From Prosthecobacter debontii (GTDB lineage Bacteria; Verrucomicrobiota; Verrucomicrobiia; Verrucomicrobiales; Verrucomicrobiaceae): a DNA stretch of 64,000 nt. Numbering within the stretch: the first letter of the stretch is position 1; each line of letters begins with the position of its first letter. Of this stretch, positions 6,477 to 14,989 are shown piece by piece. Below the pieces are notes generated by a model. It did no database searches and was not told the DNA's origin. It saw only the letters and a program-made list of their open reading frames with translations. The translations under genes and the position numbers were made by a program. The stretch covers positions 1-64,000 of the forward strand of contig NZ_FUYE01000023.1 of the NCBI RefSeq assembly GCF_900167535.1. The letters are read 5' to 3'.

Positions 6477-8258
6477 TTAACTCACCGCAGCCAGCAACTT
6501 CGGCAGGAGGTCGCTGATTTTCACGCGCTCCTGTTCACCGCCATCGCGGTGACGCAGGGTGACGGTGTCTTGAAGCTCAGGGCCTTTTTCACCGAGGGTT
6601 TCGAAGTCGATGGTGATGCCGAAAGGCGTGCCGACTTCGTCCTGACGGGCATAACGACGACCGATGGAGGCGGTTTCGTCGTAGAAGCAGTTCATGTGCT
6701 TCTTCAGCAGGGCATAGACTTCGCGGGCCTTGGCGACCAGCTCGGGCTTATTCTTCAGCAGCGGGAACACACCGACCTTGATCGGGGCTACGCGTGGGTG
6801 GAAGCGCAGCACGGTGATGATCTCCTTCTTGCCTTTGTCATCCACCTTCTCGGTTTCATTGAAGGCATTGGCGATGATGGCTAGGGCCATGCGGTCCAGC
6901 CCGGCGGAAGGCTCGATGACGTGCGGGACGTAGTTGCCTTTGAAGAGACGCTCGAACCAAGCGCGAACGTCGGCTTCGGGCATTGGTTCGCCTTTGACCT
7001 TGGCCTGTTCGGCAGCAAGGCGCTTCTGGATCAACGCTTCTTTTTGTTCGGCGGTGAGCTTGGCGGCAGCGTTCTTGAGTTCTTCGTCGAAGACTTCCTG
7101 CGTCTTGCCACTGTGCTTCTGGTGCTGGCTGAGGTCGAACTCGCCACGGGCGGCGATACCTTCCAGCTCCTCGGTGCCGAAGGGGAAGTCGCAGAGGATG
7201 TCCACGCAAGCACGGGCATAGTGAGCCAGATCTTCTGGGGTCTGCCAATAATACTCCAGCACACCGCCGAGGCCGATGCTGTCGTAGAACTTGGTGCGCT
7301 GATCGACCCAGTAGCGGTGCCAGAGATCCCAGCCCCAGTTGGCTTGAGGTTCGCTGAGGTCAGCACCTTCACTCCACTGAGCCACTTCACCGGAGATGAT
7401 CTCCACGGCTTCATCGGGCTTGATGAAGAACTCGAGCTCCATCTGTTCGAACTCGCGGCTGCGGAAGGTGAAGTTCTTCGGTGTCACCTCGTTACGGAAC
7501 GCCTTACCGATCTGGCAGATACCGAACGGCACCTTCATGCGGTTGGAATCAAAGACGTTCTTGAACTGGGCAAAGATGGCTTGGGCCGTCTCTGGACGCA
7601 GGTAGGTGACATCGTCCTCCGTGGCGGTTGGGCCAAGGTAGGTCTTCAGCATCAGGTTGAACGGACGCGCAGGGCCGAGTGCACCACCGGTTTCGGGGTG
7701 GAAGTCGATGCTTTTCTCGACGGTGTCGCCTTTGGCTTCGCCTAACAAGACGATCTCTTCAGGCTTGCCTGCGGCTTCACCGGCATTGGAGGCAATGAGG
7801 GTGCGCACACGCTTGCGCAGGCTCTCGATGTGCTCGCCTTTCTTCATGAGCACAGAGATGACACGATCCAGTTTCCAGCCTGTCGGGGCCTCAGCGCCGG
7901 TGTAGTTCATGATCACACCTTCCTGGGGATCTACATGGTCGGCACGCACGCGTTTGTTGGTCAGGGAGCACTCGCGCATGAGATCGGCGAAGGTATCCAC
8001 GTGACCGCTGGCCTTCCAGATGGCGGGATTCATGAGGATGCTGGCATCCAGACCGAGGACGTCTTCACGTTCACGGGTCATGGTCGTCCACCAGGCGTTG
8101 CGCAGGTTGCGCTTCAGTTCAGCACCGAGGGGACCGTAGTCCCACACACCACCGCAGCCGCCATAGATCTCGCTGCTTTGGAAGATGAAACCGCGGCGCT
8201 TGCAAAGAGAGACGATTTTCTCCATGAGAGCGGTGTTGTTCTTGGCGTCGGTGGACAT
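6477..8258 (-). CDS. glyS: Glycyl-tRNA synthetase, single-chain GlyQS type
   Basis: Class II glycine--tRNA ligase of the homodimeric type, which charges tRNA-Gly with glycine. About 593 residues from ATG 8258 (MSTDAKNN). The reading frame extends 22 codons further upstream, but that extension has no family similarity and is rejected. Landmarks are SSEIYGGCGGVWDYGPLG near residue 28 (motif 1 region), GKAFRNEVTPKNFTFRSREF (motif 2), EPSAGLDRMALAI (motif 3) and a C-terminal anticodon-binding domain beginning RVAPIKVGVFPLLKN and ending with TLGEKGPELQDTVTLRHRD. Length and motifs are complete. It is convergent with the DUF1080-like gene and divergent from dtd. Confidence 0.96.
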   Translation of the reverse strand: MSTDAKNNTALMEKIVSLCKRRGFIFQSSEIYGGCGGVWDYGPLGAELKRNLRNAWWTTMTREREDVLGLDASILMNPAIWKASGHVDTFADLMRECSLTNKRVRADHVDPQEGVIMNYTGAEAPTGWKLDRVISVLMKKGEHIESLRKRVRTLIASNAGEAAGKPEEIVLLGEAKGDTVEKSIDFHPETGGALGPARPFNLMLKTYLGPTATEDDVTYLRPETAQAIFAQFKNVFDSNRMKVPFGICQIGKAFRNEVTPKNFTFRSREFEQMELEFFIKPDEAVEIISGEVAQWSEGADLSEPQANWGWDLWHRYWVDQRTKFYDSIGLGGVLEYYWQTPEDLAHYARACVDILCDFPFGTEELEGIAARGEFDLSQHQKHSGKTQEVFDEELKNAAAKLTAEQKEALIQKRLAAEQAKVKGEPMPEADVRAWFERLFKGNYVPHVIEPSAGLDRMALAIIANAFNETEKVDDKGKKEIITVLRFHPRVAPIKVGVFPLLKNKPELVAKAREVYALLKKHMNCFYDETASIGRRYARQDEVGTPFGITIDFETLGEKGPELQDTVTLRHRDGGEQERVKISDLLPKLLAAVS

Positions 8259-8493
8259 AGGGTTGGATGACGAATGACTGAATGACGAATGCCAATGAGC
8301 ACCCTGGATGGGCACGATCGGCAAGGGGGCGGGTAAGGAGCGCGAGAGCGGCCGTTTAGCAAGGGAAAGCTGGTGTCAGAAGGGCAGTTATGACGGGATT
8401 TCACGAGGCAAATGACGGAGAACGGTGTGTCGAGACGTGGTGATGCCATTTGCACCCCGCTTTAAGCACGCTAAAAAGCTCGATTTCCCTCCC

Positions 8494-8940
8494 ATGCGTG
8501 CCCTTATCCAACGTTCCCAAGCTGCTTCTGTCACCATTGATGGTCTGGTCACCGCCAGCATTTCTCACGGTTTGGTGGTTCTGTTAGGCGTGGAGCATGA
8601 GGACACGGTGGAAGATGCGGAGTGGCTGGCGGCGAAGATCCATCAGATGCGTATCTTTGAAGACGAAGAGGGAAAGATGAACCGGAGTGTCAAGGATGCC
8701 GGTGGCAGTGTGCTCGTGGTGAGTCAGTTCACACTTCATGCGAGCACGAAAAAAGGTAACCGACCTAGCTTCATCCGGGCTGCACGGCCTGAGGTGGCGA
8801 TCCCGCTGTATGAGCACTTCATGCAGGTGCTGGAGCGAGAGGTGCCCGTGCAACGAGGCGTCTTTGGGGCCGATATGAAGGTGGCCTTGGTCAATGATGG
8901 ACCCGTCACAATTTGGATGGACTCAAGGGCTAAGGAATAA
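8494..8940 (+). CDS. dtd: D-aminoacyl-tRNA deacylase
   Basis: A 148-residue proofreading enzyme that removes D-amino acids (and glycine from tRNA-Ala) from mischarged tRNAs. The start is ATG 8494 ([13 protein letters not shown]), where the family begins; a longer frame from 8425 adds an unsupported tail. The catalytic region [11 protein letters not shown] contains the conserved SQxTL, and the C-terminal [11 protein letters not shown] matches the cross-subunit GPVT motif, with an extra Asp in front. The enzyme works as a homodimer in the cytosol. Its position opposite glyS is fitting for two translation-quality genes, although they are divergently transcribed. The 235-bp region between them contains a short direct repeat (GACGAATG, 8268-8291) and nothing else recognisable. 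Confidence 0.95.
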   Translation: MRALIQRSQAASVTIDGLVTASISHGLVVLLGVEHEDTVEDAEWLAAKIHQMRIFEDEEGKMNRSVKDAGGSVLVVSQFTLHASTKKGNRPSFIRAARPEVAIPLYEHFMQVLEREVPVQRGVFGADMKVALVNDGPVTIWMDSRAKE

Positions 8941-9034
8941 CCTATAATGAATAATAAAATCAATTTCGTGTTGCACGGGCTTCTGTTGCCTCCAATTTCA
9001 TCCCTCCTCGAACTGAGATCTCTTCATCACTTCT

Positions 9035-9784
9035 ATGCGCCGTCGCTCCAACCCCCTTTCTGAACGCAACATCAAACGCATCGACACCCGTAGCGATGCT
9101 TCCAAGCAGACTCACGGCTTCCAGGTGTGCATCTCACGCAATGGTTCCCTGCACACGAAGCATTTCTCCGACAGTCTCTATGGCGGCACCAAAGGCGCTC
9201 TGAAGAAAGCCCGTGAATACCGCGATGAGCTGCTGGGCGAAATGCCTGAGATCGAAGCCAGCCGTATCGCGCATACTTCCAACGCCAAGAACAAGAGCGG
9301 TCATGTCGGTATCTCCTACCGCAAATACAAGACTGCCAAGGGCAAGGTCACCCGTCTGATCGCCGTCTCCGTGCGTGCTGAGAAAGGCAAGACCGTCTCC
9401 CGCGTGTATCGCTACACCAAGGACACCCACGATCAGGTCCTGGCGGAAGCCATCGCTTTCCGTGAAGATCTCCTCAAGCAGCGTCTCGCCCGTGAAGGTG
9501 GCGTGACGGGTATCGTCAAGGCCAAGGCACCGAAAGCCTCCAAGACGGCTCCTGCTGCGGCTGCTAAGAAGGCACCTGCCAAGAAAGCTGCTGCGAAGAA
9601 GGCTGCCAAAGCCCCTTCTAAGAAAGCCGCTCCTGCGAAGAAGGCTCCGGCCAAGAAAGCCGTGAAAGCTCCAGCCAAGAAGGCTGCTCCTGCGAAAAAG
9701 GCTGCCGCAAAAAAGGCCCCAGCTAAGAAAGCGGCTCCTGCGAAAAAAGCGGCGAAGAAAGCTGCGAAGAAAGGTAAGCGCTAA
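9035..9784 (+). CDS. AP2-like DNA-binding protein with histone H1-like tail
   Basis: A 249-residue basic protein with two parts. Residues 1-165 hold two related AP2/ERF-like segments: the first has GFQVCISRNGSLHTKHFSD, YGG, then ALKKAREYRDELL; the second has GHVGISYRKYKTAKGKVTR and later AIAFREDLLKQ. Residues 170-249 are almost only Ala, Lys and Pro in repeats such as KKAAPAKKAPAKKA, like bacterial histone H1 homologues (Hc1/AlgP-type tails). This combination suggests an abundant nucleoid-associated protein: a three-stranded sheet for DNA contact plus a disordered cationic tail for condensation. That role is inferred. Start is ATG 9035 (MRRRSNPLSERN). It is monocistronic, with a terminator 48 bp downstream. 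Confidence 0.75.
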   Translation: MRRRSNPLSERNIKRIDTRSDASKQTHGFQVCISRNGSLHTKHFSDSLYGGTKGALKKAREYRDELLGEMPEIEASRIAHTSNAKNKSGHVGISYRKYKTAKGKVTRLIAVSVRAEKGKTVSRVYRYTKDTHDQVLAEAIAFREDLLKQRLAREGGVTGIVKAKAPKASKTAPAAAAKKAPAKKAAAKKAAKAPSKKAAPAKKAPAKKAVKAPAKKAAPAKKAAAKKAPAKKAAPAKKAAKKAAKKGKR

Positions 9785-9792
9785 GAGTTAGG

Positions 9793-9810
9793 CAGGGATG
9801 ATCCCTGTTT
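9793..9810 (+). terminator. Weak hairpin directly after the AP2/H1-like gene
   Basis: CAGGG (9793-9797) and CCCTG (9803-9807) form a 5-bp stem followed by TTT. It sits 8 bp after the stop codon and may be a first, weak terminator ahead of the stronger one at 9832. Confidence 0.4.
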
Positions 9811-9831
9811 ACTTTGGATTCAAAATATCAG

Positions 9832-9868
9832 CGGGATGAAGGCTTCGACCTTCATCCCGTTTGTGTTG
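9832..9868 (+). terminator. Terminator hairpin after the AP2/H1-like gene
   Basis: An 11-bp perfect stem (CGGGATGAAGG 9832-9842, CCTTCATCCCG 9849-9859) with loop CTTCGA is followed by TTTGTGTT. Confidence 0.8.
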
Positions 9869-9950
9869 AGTGACTTACTTTAAAATCTACTGGATGGTTA
9901 TGCTGGTTTCCCAAGTGGATGCTTCGTTGACGAATCAAGGCTTGGTCTTT

Positions 9951-10199
9951 CAAGCCCAACGGGCTTGTGTCTTTCAGCCCAGGGTTGGATCAACCCTGGG
10001 GTATAGCATGAACATCATTTGGGTGAAGTGAGAAGCCTGGAGGGCTTCCGTCCATGGCTGAGAGACGACGCGTGGAGTGAGTGATCCTAACAACCGTGGA
10101 AGGAACCCCCGAGGGGGCACCTCTGGTTGGATGTTTGTTGATCGAATTTCCCAGGGTTCTAAGAACCCTGGGCTTAATGACACAAACCCGTTGGGTTTG
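9951..10199. repeat. REP-like inverted doublet (BIME-like), two two-hairpin units around a 149-bp core
   Basis: Unit A: CAAGCCC-AAC-GGGCTTG (9951-9967), a 10-nt spacer, CCCAGGGTTG-GAT-CAACCCTGGG (9978-10000). Unit B, in opposite orientation: CCCAGGGTTC-TAA-GAACCCTGGG (10150-10172), a 10-nt spacer, CAAACCC-GTT-GGGTTTG (10183-10199). The reverse complement of B matches A with 8 of 10 spacer bases identical, and the stem differences are compensatory (GC to AT pairs in one stem, G-C to C-G in the other). The core (10001-10149) has a further CCCCC-GA-GGGGG palindrome (10106-10117) but no supported gene. This is the layout of a REP pair mobilised by a RAYT-type transposase; no such transposase is in the window. 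Confidence 0.8.
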
Positions 10200-10244
10200 A
10201 TGACCGATACGGGAATGACGTTAACGACCTTTTGGGAAATAGGT

Positions 10245-11297
10245 CTAGGCATCCCGCAAAGGCACCACCTTGCGTGTGAGGTCATGGCTGGCGTGAATAT
10301 GACGCACGGTGCCGCTACGGGCACGCATGAGGATGCTGTGCGTCTCCACTCGGTGGCCGATAAGTTTTACGCCAGGGAGCAGGGGACTGTCACTGATGCC
10401 GGTGGCGCAGAACAGGGCGCTTTCACCCATCACGAGGTCATCGCAGCGGAAGATTTGCTCCATTTCTTCACGGCTTGTCGTGGCCGCCACTTCAGCGCGG
10501 TGCTCTTCGGTATGGAACCACATGCGCACATCCATATCGCCACCCAGGCATTTCAGCGCGGCTGCGGCCAACACGGCTTCAGGGCTGCCGCCCATGCCCA
10601 TGTAGAGATCCACACCGCTGTCTGGCAGGGAGGGCGCCACCGCGGCAGTGATGTCGCCATCGGTGATCATGCGCAGGGCGGCCCCGCAGGAGCGCACTTC
10701 CTCGATAAGGCCTGCATGACGTGGGCGGTCCATGGTGACGATCACCACATCACGCACGTTTTTCCCCAGAGCCTCTGCGACAAAGGCGAGCACTTCCTTC
10801 ATGGGGCGATCCAGCAAGGATTGATCGCCCTTTTCTTGCAGCGAACGTTTGACCGCAGGTCCATAGGCCAGCTTGTGGCTGTAAAAGCTGGGGATGTTCT
10901 TCATGGCGCTCGGCGCACCTTCCGGCTTCTGAGCGGCGGCGATGACGGAGATGCTGTTGGGCGTGCCTTTGGCAATGTTGGTGGTGCCATCAATGGGGTC
11001 CAGCGCGATGTCGAAGCGCGGGCTACCGTTTTTCCAGGTGCCGAGATGCTCTCCCACGAAGATTCCTGGGGCGTTGTCCTTGATCCCTTCACCAATGACG
11101 ACCTCACCACGGATATCGAGAATATCGAAAACGCCATAGATGGCACTGCATGCAGCGGCATCGGCCAGTTCCTTCTCTCCCCGGCCTAACCAGTGGATGG
11201 ATTGCAAAGCGGCGTTTTCAGTGGCGCGAACGAATTCGAATTCGAGAACTCGCTCGAGATCCAGCGGGCTGCGAAGGGGCGGAAGATCAGTGGACAT
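10245..11297 (-). CDS. glpX: Class II fructose-1,6-bisphosphatase
   Basis: A 350-residue GlpX-type phosphatase that hydrolyses fructose 1,6-bisphosphate to fructose 6-phosphate in gluconeogenesis. The start is ATG 11297 (MSTDLPPLRSP); the frame runs 15 codons further without family similarity. The metal and substrate motifs IGEGIKDNAPG and LDPIDGTTN lie near residues 67 and 96, and MDRPRHAGLIEEVR, a conserved block, near 189; GMGGSPEAVLAAAALKCLGG is in the C-terminal half. Length is normal. It is a single gene between the REP-like doublet and a divergent ABC ATPase gene. No regulatory site is evident in the 176-bp divergent gap. Confidence 0.95.
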   Translation of the reverse strand: MSTDLPPLRSPLDLERVLEFEFVRATENAALQSIHWLGRGEKELADAAACSAIYGVFDILDIRGEVVIGEGIKDNAPGIFVGEHLGTWKNGSPRFDIALDPIDGTTNIAKGTPNSISVIAAAQKPEGAPSAMKNIPSFYSHKLAYGPAVKRSLQEKGDQSLLDRPMKEVLAFVAEALGKNVRDVVIVTMDRPRHAGLIEEVRSCGAALRMITDGDITAAVAPSLPDSGVDLYMGMGGSPEAVLAAAALKCLGGDMDVRMWFHTEEHRAEVAATTSREEMEQIFRCDDLVMGESALFCATGISDSPLLPGVKLIGHRVETHSILMRARSGTVRHIHASHDLTRKVVPLRDA

Positions 11298-11473
11298 GGT
11301 GGGTTGGTGGAACAACAAGAAGCAATCTAGGGAGTTTGCCAAGGCTGGACATGTTTCAAATCCAGCAAAGGCTATTCAATTTCCGGCAATGCGGAAGGCA
11401 GGTGCGATGAAAATCGAAGGGACGATAAACTTATGCTCTTGGCAGGAACCAGTGACTTTGGCAGGATGCCCTC

Positions 11474-12994
11474 ATGATCCTCTCCGCTCAGCATCTGACC
11501 AAGAAATTTCCCGGTGTCATTGCCCTGAAAGATGTGTCGTTTGATCTGAAGGCTGGGGAGATTCACGCGCTGTGTGGTGAGAACGGTGCCGGTAAGAGCA
11601 CGCTGATCAAGTTGCTCTCAGGGATCCACCCTTACGGCAGCTATGAAGGGCGCTTTGAGGTGAACGGTCAGGAGGCTCAGTTTCGTGGTATTTCAGATGC
11701 GGCGGAGGCGGGCATTGCGGTCATTTACCAGGAGCTGGCCCTGGTGAATGAAATGACGGTGGCGGAAAACATTTTCTTGGGCTGTGAACCCCGCCGCTTG
11801 GGTGGATTTGTGGACTGGCCCAAGATCTATCGCGAGGCCAAGGTCCTGCTGGATCGGTTCAAGGTGGATCTGGACCCCGCTGCTCGTGTTGGGTCTTTGG
11901 GCGTGGGTCAGAAGCAGTTGGTGGAGATTGTGAAAGCCCTGTCGAAAGACTCCAAGATTCTCATCCTGGATGAACCCACGGCGGCTCTGGCTGAGCATGA
12001 GGTGCTGATTCTGCTGGATATCCTCAAGGATCTCAAAGCGCGTGGCATGGCCTGCGTTTACATCAGTCATAAGCTGGATGAGGTCTTTGCCATCTCGGAT
12101 CGCATCACCGTCATTCGGGATGGCAGCAGCATCATCACTCAGGAGGCCAAGACCATGACCAAGGCGGAGGTCATTCAGCACATGGTAGGCCGGGAAATCA
12201 CAGATCTCTTCCCGCGTCGGGCCAGTCAGCCGGGATCACCTGTCTTAACCGTGCAGGGGCTGAATGTGGCTGATGAGCAGGGTGGTAGTCGACTGCACGA
12301 CATCAGCTTTGAGCTGCGGGCAGGGGAGGTGCTTGGAATCGGTGGCCTCATGGGCGCAGGGCGCACGGAACTGCTCATGCATCTCTTTGGGGCGTGGGGG
12401 AAACGTCTTTCGGGTCACGTGGCACTGGGGGGACGCAGCTTGGATGGATTGAATCCTTCACAGATCCTCAAAGCGGGGTTGGCTCTGGTGAGCGAAGATC
12501 GCAAGCGTTACGGCTTGGTGCTGGAGCAGGAGATCGGTTTCAACATGTCCCTTTCATCCCTGGACCAGTTCAGCCGACTGGGTTTTGTCAATCGCAATCA
12601 GGAGACGGTGCGTAACCAGGAGTATTTCAAAAGCTTGCGCGTGAAGGCTACCGGCCTTGAGGCGATTGTCGGGCGCCTATCGGGCGGCAATCAGCAGAAG
12701 GTGGTGCTGGGCAAGGCCCTCATGACCGGGCCAGAGGTGGTGATGCTGGATGAACCCACACGAGGCATCGATGTGGGTGCGAAGCTGGAGATTTATGAAT
12801 TGATCAATAAGCTCACCGCAGAAGGGAAAGCGGTGCTGCTCGTCTCCAGCGAGCTTCCTGAATTGATTGGCATGAGTGATCGCATCTTGATGCTGAATGA
12901 AGGTCGGATCGGCGGCTTCTTCACCCGTGCAGAAGCTACGCAGGAGCGCCTGATGGAAGCAGCGATGGGACAGCAAGCGACCGTGGGAGTTTAG
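11474..12994 (+). CDS. Sugar ABC transporter ATP-binding protein (XylG/RbsA-like), orphan
   Basis: A 506-residue duplicated ATPase of the CUT2 monosaccharide import class. Domain 1 has Walker A GENGAGKST (about 37), signature LGVGQKQLVEI (about 139) and Walker B KILILDEPTAAL. Domain 2 has GIGGLMGAGRTEL in place of a canonical Walker A, signature LSGGNQQKVVLGKAL and Walker B VVMLDEPTRGIDVG, as usual for this class. The segment YGSYEGRFEVNG resembles XylG more than RbsA, but the sugar cannot be assigned. An AGGA 7 nt before ATG 11474 supports the start. No permease or binding-protein gene is next to it, which is unusual because these are normally encoded together. Confidence 0.88.
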   Translation: MILSAQHLTKKFPGVIALKDVSFDLKAGEIHALCGENGAGKSTLIKLLSGIHPYGSYEGRFEVNGQEAQFRGISDAAEAGIAVIYQELALVNEMTVAENIFLGCEPRRLGGFVDWPKIYREAKVLLDRFKVDLDPAARVGSLGVGQKQLVEIVKALSKDSKILILDEPTAALAEHEVLILLDILKDLKARGMACVYISHKLDEVFAISDRITVIRDGSSIITQEAKTMTKAEVIQHMVGREITDLFPRRASQPGSPVLTVQGLNVADEQGGSRLHDISFELRAGEVLGIGGLMGAGRTELLMHLFGAWGKRLSGHVALGGRSLDGLNPSQILKAGLALVSEDRKRYGLVLEQEIGFNMSLSSLDQFSRLGFVNRNQETVRNQEYFKSLRVKATGLEAIVGRLSGGNQQKVVLGKALMTGPEVVMLDEPTRGIDVGAKLEIYELINKLTAEGKAVLLVSSELPELIGMSDRILMLNEGRIGGFFTRAEATQERLMEAAMGQQATVGV

Positions 12995-13066
12995 CGGTCT
13001 TTGCAAGCGAGGAGGAAGTTCGGTGCACGCAGATCACCTGTCGGGCGCGAATCTTCAATAGCTCAG

Positions 13067-13091
13067 GGTTCTCCGGTTCATACGGAGAGCC
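13067..13091 (+). other. Hairpin between the ABC ATPase and lipoprotein genes
   Basis: GGTTCTCCG (13067-13075) pairs with CGGAGAGCC (13083-13091), 9 bp with one G-T pair and a 7-nt loop, 25 bp before the lipoprotein ATG. There is no T-run. It could end the upstream transcript or be a leader structure of the lipoprotein gene. Confidence 0.5.
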
Positions 13092-13116
13092 TGGAGCCAT
13101 CAACCCCACTTACATT

Positions 13117-13419
13117 ATGAAGACAACCATTCTTACTCTCCTCGCCGCTGCTTCCGTGTTTGCCGTCAGTTGCAACAAGGAAAAGGCCGCCATTGAAGAT
13201 CGCAAAGAAGCCACTCAAGAAGCTATCGAAGCACGGAAAGATGCCGTGGAGAAAGCTGCTGAGCAGGCTAAAGAAGAAGCCGATGTGAACGCCAAGATCG
13301 AGAAGGCTAACATCGAAGCCAACAAAGAAGCGGCTCAGGCCCAGGCTGAAGCTGACAAAAAGGCTGCTGAAGCTGCCGCCGAAGCCCAGAAGGCTGCTGT
13401 GGACGCCAAACAGCAGTAA
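13117..13419 (+). CDS. Small Ala/Glu/Lys-rich lipoprotein, probable coiled coil
   Basis: A 100-residue predicted lipoprotein. MKTTILTLLAAASVFAVSC is a signal peptide with a lipobox-like AVSC, so Cys19 would be acylated; Ala instead of Leu at -3 makes the box non-canonical. The rest consists only of charged residues and alanine (EAIEARKDAVEKAAEQAKEE, then AQAEADKKAAEAAAEAQKAA), predicting one long amphipathic helix as in Lpp-like envelope spacers. It contains no Trp and a single Cys. A structural role tying membrane and wall is possible; nothing in the neighbourhood confirms it. It is followed by a hairpin shared with the convergent ligase gene. Confidence 0.75.
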   Translation: MKTTILTLLAAASVFAVSCNKEKAAIEDRKEATQEAIEARKDAVEKAAEQAKEEADVNAKIEKANIEANKEAAQAQAEADKKAAEAAAEAQKAAVDAKQQ

Positions 13420-13451
13420 GCCGTAGCCGTTAGCGTTACGATTCTAAAACA

Positions 13452-13494
13452 ACAATCCCCACGTCCTCGGTCTAAGCTGAGGCGTGGGGATTGT
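13452..13494. terminator. Bidirectional terminator between lipoprotein and AMP-ligase genes
   Basis: A 12-bp perfect stem (ACAATCCCCACG 13452-13463, CGTGGGGATTGT 13483-13494) with an inner CCTC/GAGG pairing. On the minus strand it is followed by a T-rich stretch (TGTTTTAGAAT), so it fits best as the terminator of the ligase gene. Confidence 0.75.
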
Positions 13495-13511
13495 CGTTGG
13501 ATAAATCACGG

Positions 13512-14975
13512 TTAGGCCCGCTTCAGCTTGCCGCTGGCCGTCAGCGGCAGTTCCTGAGTGACGGTAAAGATGAGCGGGATCTTATACCCGGCCAGATGAG
13601 CGCGGCAGTGATTGCGCAGTTCCATCGTCGTCGGGGCACCTTCTGGACTCGGGATGTAGCGGACAATGGGCACCTCCCCATAGAGAGCATGCACACGTGC
13701 TTCGACGAGAGAGCGCTGCACCTTGGGGTGGGAGTCGATGATGCGCTCCACCTCTTCAGGGAAGACTTTCATGCCGCCCACATTGATGAGTGTTTTCTTG
13801 CGCCCGCAGATGGTCACCCGGCCTGCGCTGTCGCGTTTGCCCAGGTCACCCGTGGCGAACCAGCCCTCGGCATCGACGACTTGCGCACGCAGCATCCAGG
13901 GGTCGAGATAGGCATCGAACATGCCTTTGCCACGCAGGCAAATCTCCCCGGCTTCTCCCTGGGGAGGTTCCTTGCCCGAATCATCCTTGAGGAGACACTC
14001 ATAGGCACTGAGGGGAAGGCCAATGGCTTCAGGGGCCTCTTGAGCGCCCGTCAGATTGAGCACGGGTAAACCCAGCTCAATGATGCCCAGGCCCTGCACG
14101 AGGTCACGCCCGAAACGAGTGCGGAACTTCTCGGCTGTGGCCGCATCCAGAGCCGCTGCGGTGGCGACGGCGAGACGCAGCGCGGTCCATTCACCCACGG
14201 GCGGGGCCTCCACGAGCTGACGGTAGTGCACGGGGCTGCCATACATGACGGTGGCCTTCTGCTCGGCACCTGCACGCAGGAGATCTTCACCGAGGTGCGT
14301 TTCCTCAATGATGGTCGTGGCTCCGTGATACAGGTAAAGCACGATGGAGACGGCGAAGTGATGCGCCATGGGCAGCACCCACAGGACACGATCTCCCGGA
14401 CCGATCTGCAGCCCCTCATTGGCGGAGGTGATGCGCTCCAGCAGGGACTCGTGAGACAGCAGCACGCCTTTGGATTTGCCCGTGGTGCCGGAGCTGAATC
14501 GGATGAAGGCTGGATTGATGCCTTCGAAGTCCGCGACAGGGAAGTTCGTTGTTGCGGCTGGTAGACGCTGGATTTGCACTTTTTGTTCGGCCAGAGTGAA
14601 TTCGCCGACTTTCACACTGCCTTCGGGCAGCCAAGTGGCGAGGGGTTCTGACACGAGCACGTAATCCAGTGCCGTGCGGGTAGCGAGATCACGCTTTTCC
14701 TCCTCCGCCAATTCATCGGGAATCGGCACGAAGCAGGCTCCTGCAGTCAGGGTCGCCAGGGCCAGCGGCACATAGTCTAGGCTGCTGGGGAAGTGCACAC
14801 CGATGCGCAAGCGGTCAGGCCGGGACGCATCACGCGGTGCATGCTGGCGGATCGCGTCCGCCATGGCATCACTTTGCTTGAAGAGGTCTTGATAATTGAG
14901 CGTGCGGTCTTTCTGGACCAACGCGACCGCCTCGGGCGTCGCACGTTCACGGATGGCTTCGACAATGCTGAACAT
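13512..14975 (-). CDS. AMP-forming acyl-CoA synthetase / ligase
   Basis: A 487-residue class I adenylate-forming enzyme that activates a carboxylate as acyl-AMP and usually transfers it to CoA. Motif A3 FSSGTTGKSKGVLLSHESL is near residue 168, an HH pair (MAHHFAVSIVLYLY) near 211, a GLGIIELG block near 301 where the family usually has a YGxTE, the ATP-binding FATGDLGKRD near 386 and INVGGMKVFPEEVERIIDSHP near 413, with catalytic Lys in the terminal LTASGKLKRA. The A5 motif departs from YGxTE, but the glutamate is kept. The substrate is unknown; fatty acid or aryl acid are possible. It lies 14 bp upstream of the PagL-like gene in the antisense order, so the PagL-like gene is transcribed first and the two may form an operon. 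Confidence 0.88.
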   Translation of the reverse strand: MFSIVEAIRERATPEAVALVQKDRTLNYQDLFKQSDAMADAIRQHAPRDASRPDRLRIGVHFPSSLDYVPLALATLTAGACFVPIPDELAEEEKRDLATRTALDYVLVSEPLATWLPEGSVKVGEFTLAEQKVQIQRLPAATTNFPVADFEGINPAFIRFSSGTTGKSKGVLLSHESLLERITSANEGLQIGPGDRVLWVLPMAHHFAVSIVLYLYHGATTIIEETHLGEDLLRAGAEQKATVMYGSPVHYRQLVEAPPVGEWTALRLAVATAAALDAATAEKFRTRFGRDLVQGLGIIELGLPVLNLTGAQEAPEAIGLPLSAYECLLKDDSGKEPPQGEAGEICLRGKGMFDAYLDPWMLRAQVVDAEGWFATGDLGKRDSAGRVTICGRKKTLINVGGMKVFPEEVERIIDSHPKVQRSLVEARVHALYGEVPIVRYIPSPEGAPTTMELRNHCRAHLAGYKIPLIFTVTQELPLTASGKLKRA

Positions 14976-14989
14976 TCTTCGTCTCGATC

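Noticed and set aside
8259..8324. N-terminal extension of glycyl-tRNA synthetase
   Set aside because: The added 22 residues are unlike the family and are encoded by a short direct repeat; ATG 8258 is the natural start.
8943..8948. TATAAT as promoter of the AP2/H1-like gene
   Set aside because: No -35 element at 16-18 bp; the nearest TTGGAT is 24 bp away and inside dtd.
9433..9678. Hydrophobic minus-strand ORF opposite the H1-like tail
   Set aside because: Antisense of Lys/Ala codons reads as Phe/Ala/Gly-rich; it is a compositional artefact.
13512..14975. Overlapping plus-strand ORFs (13491-14069 and others) over the AMP-ligase gene
   Set aside because: The minus-strand protein is full-length with all adenylation motifs; the opposite ORFs are shadows.
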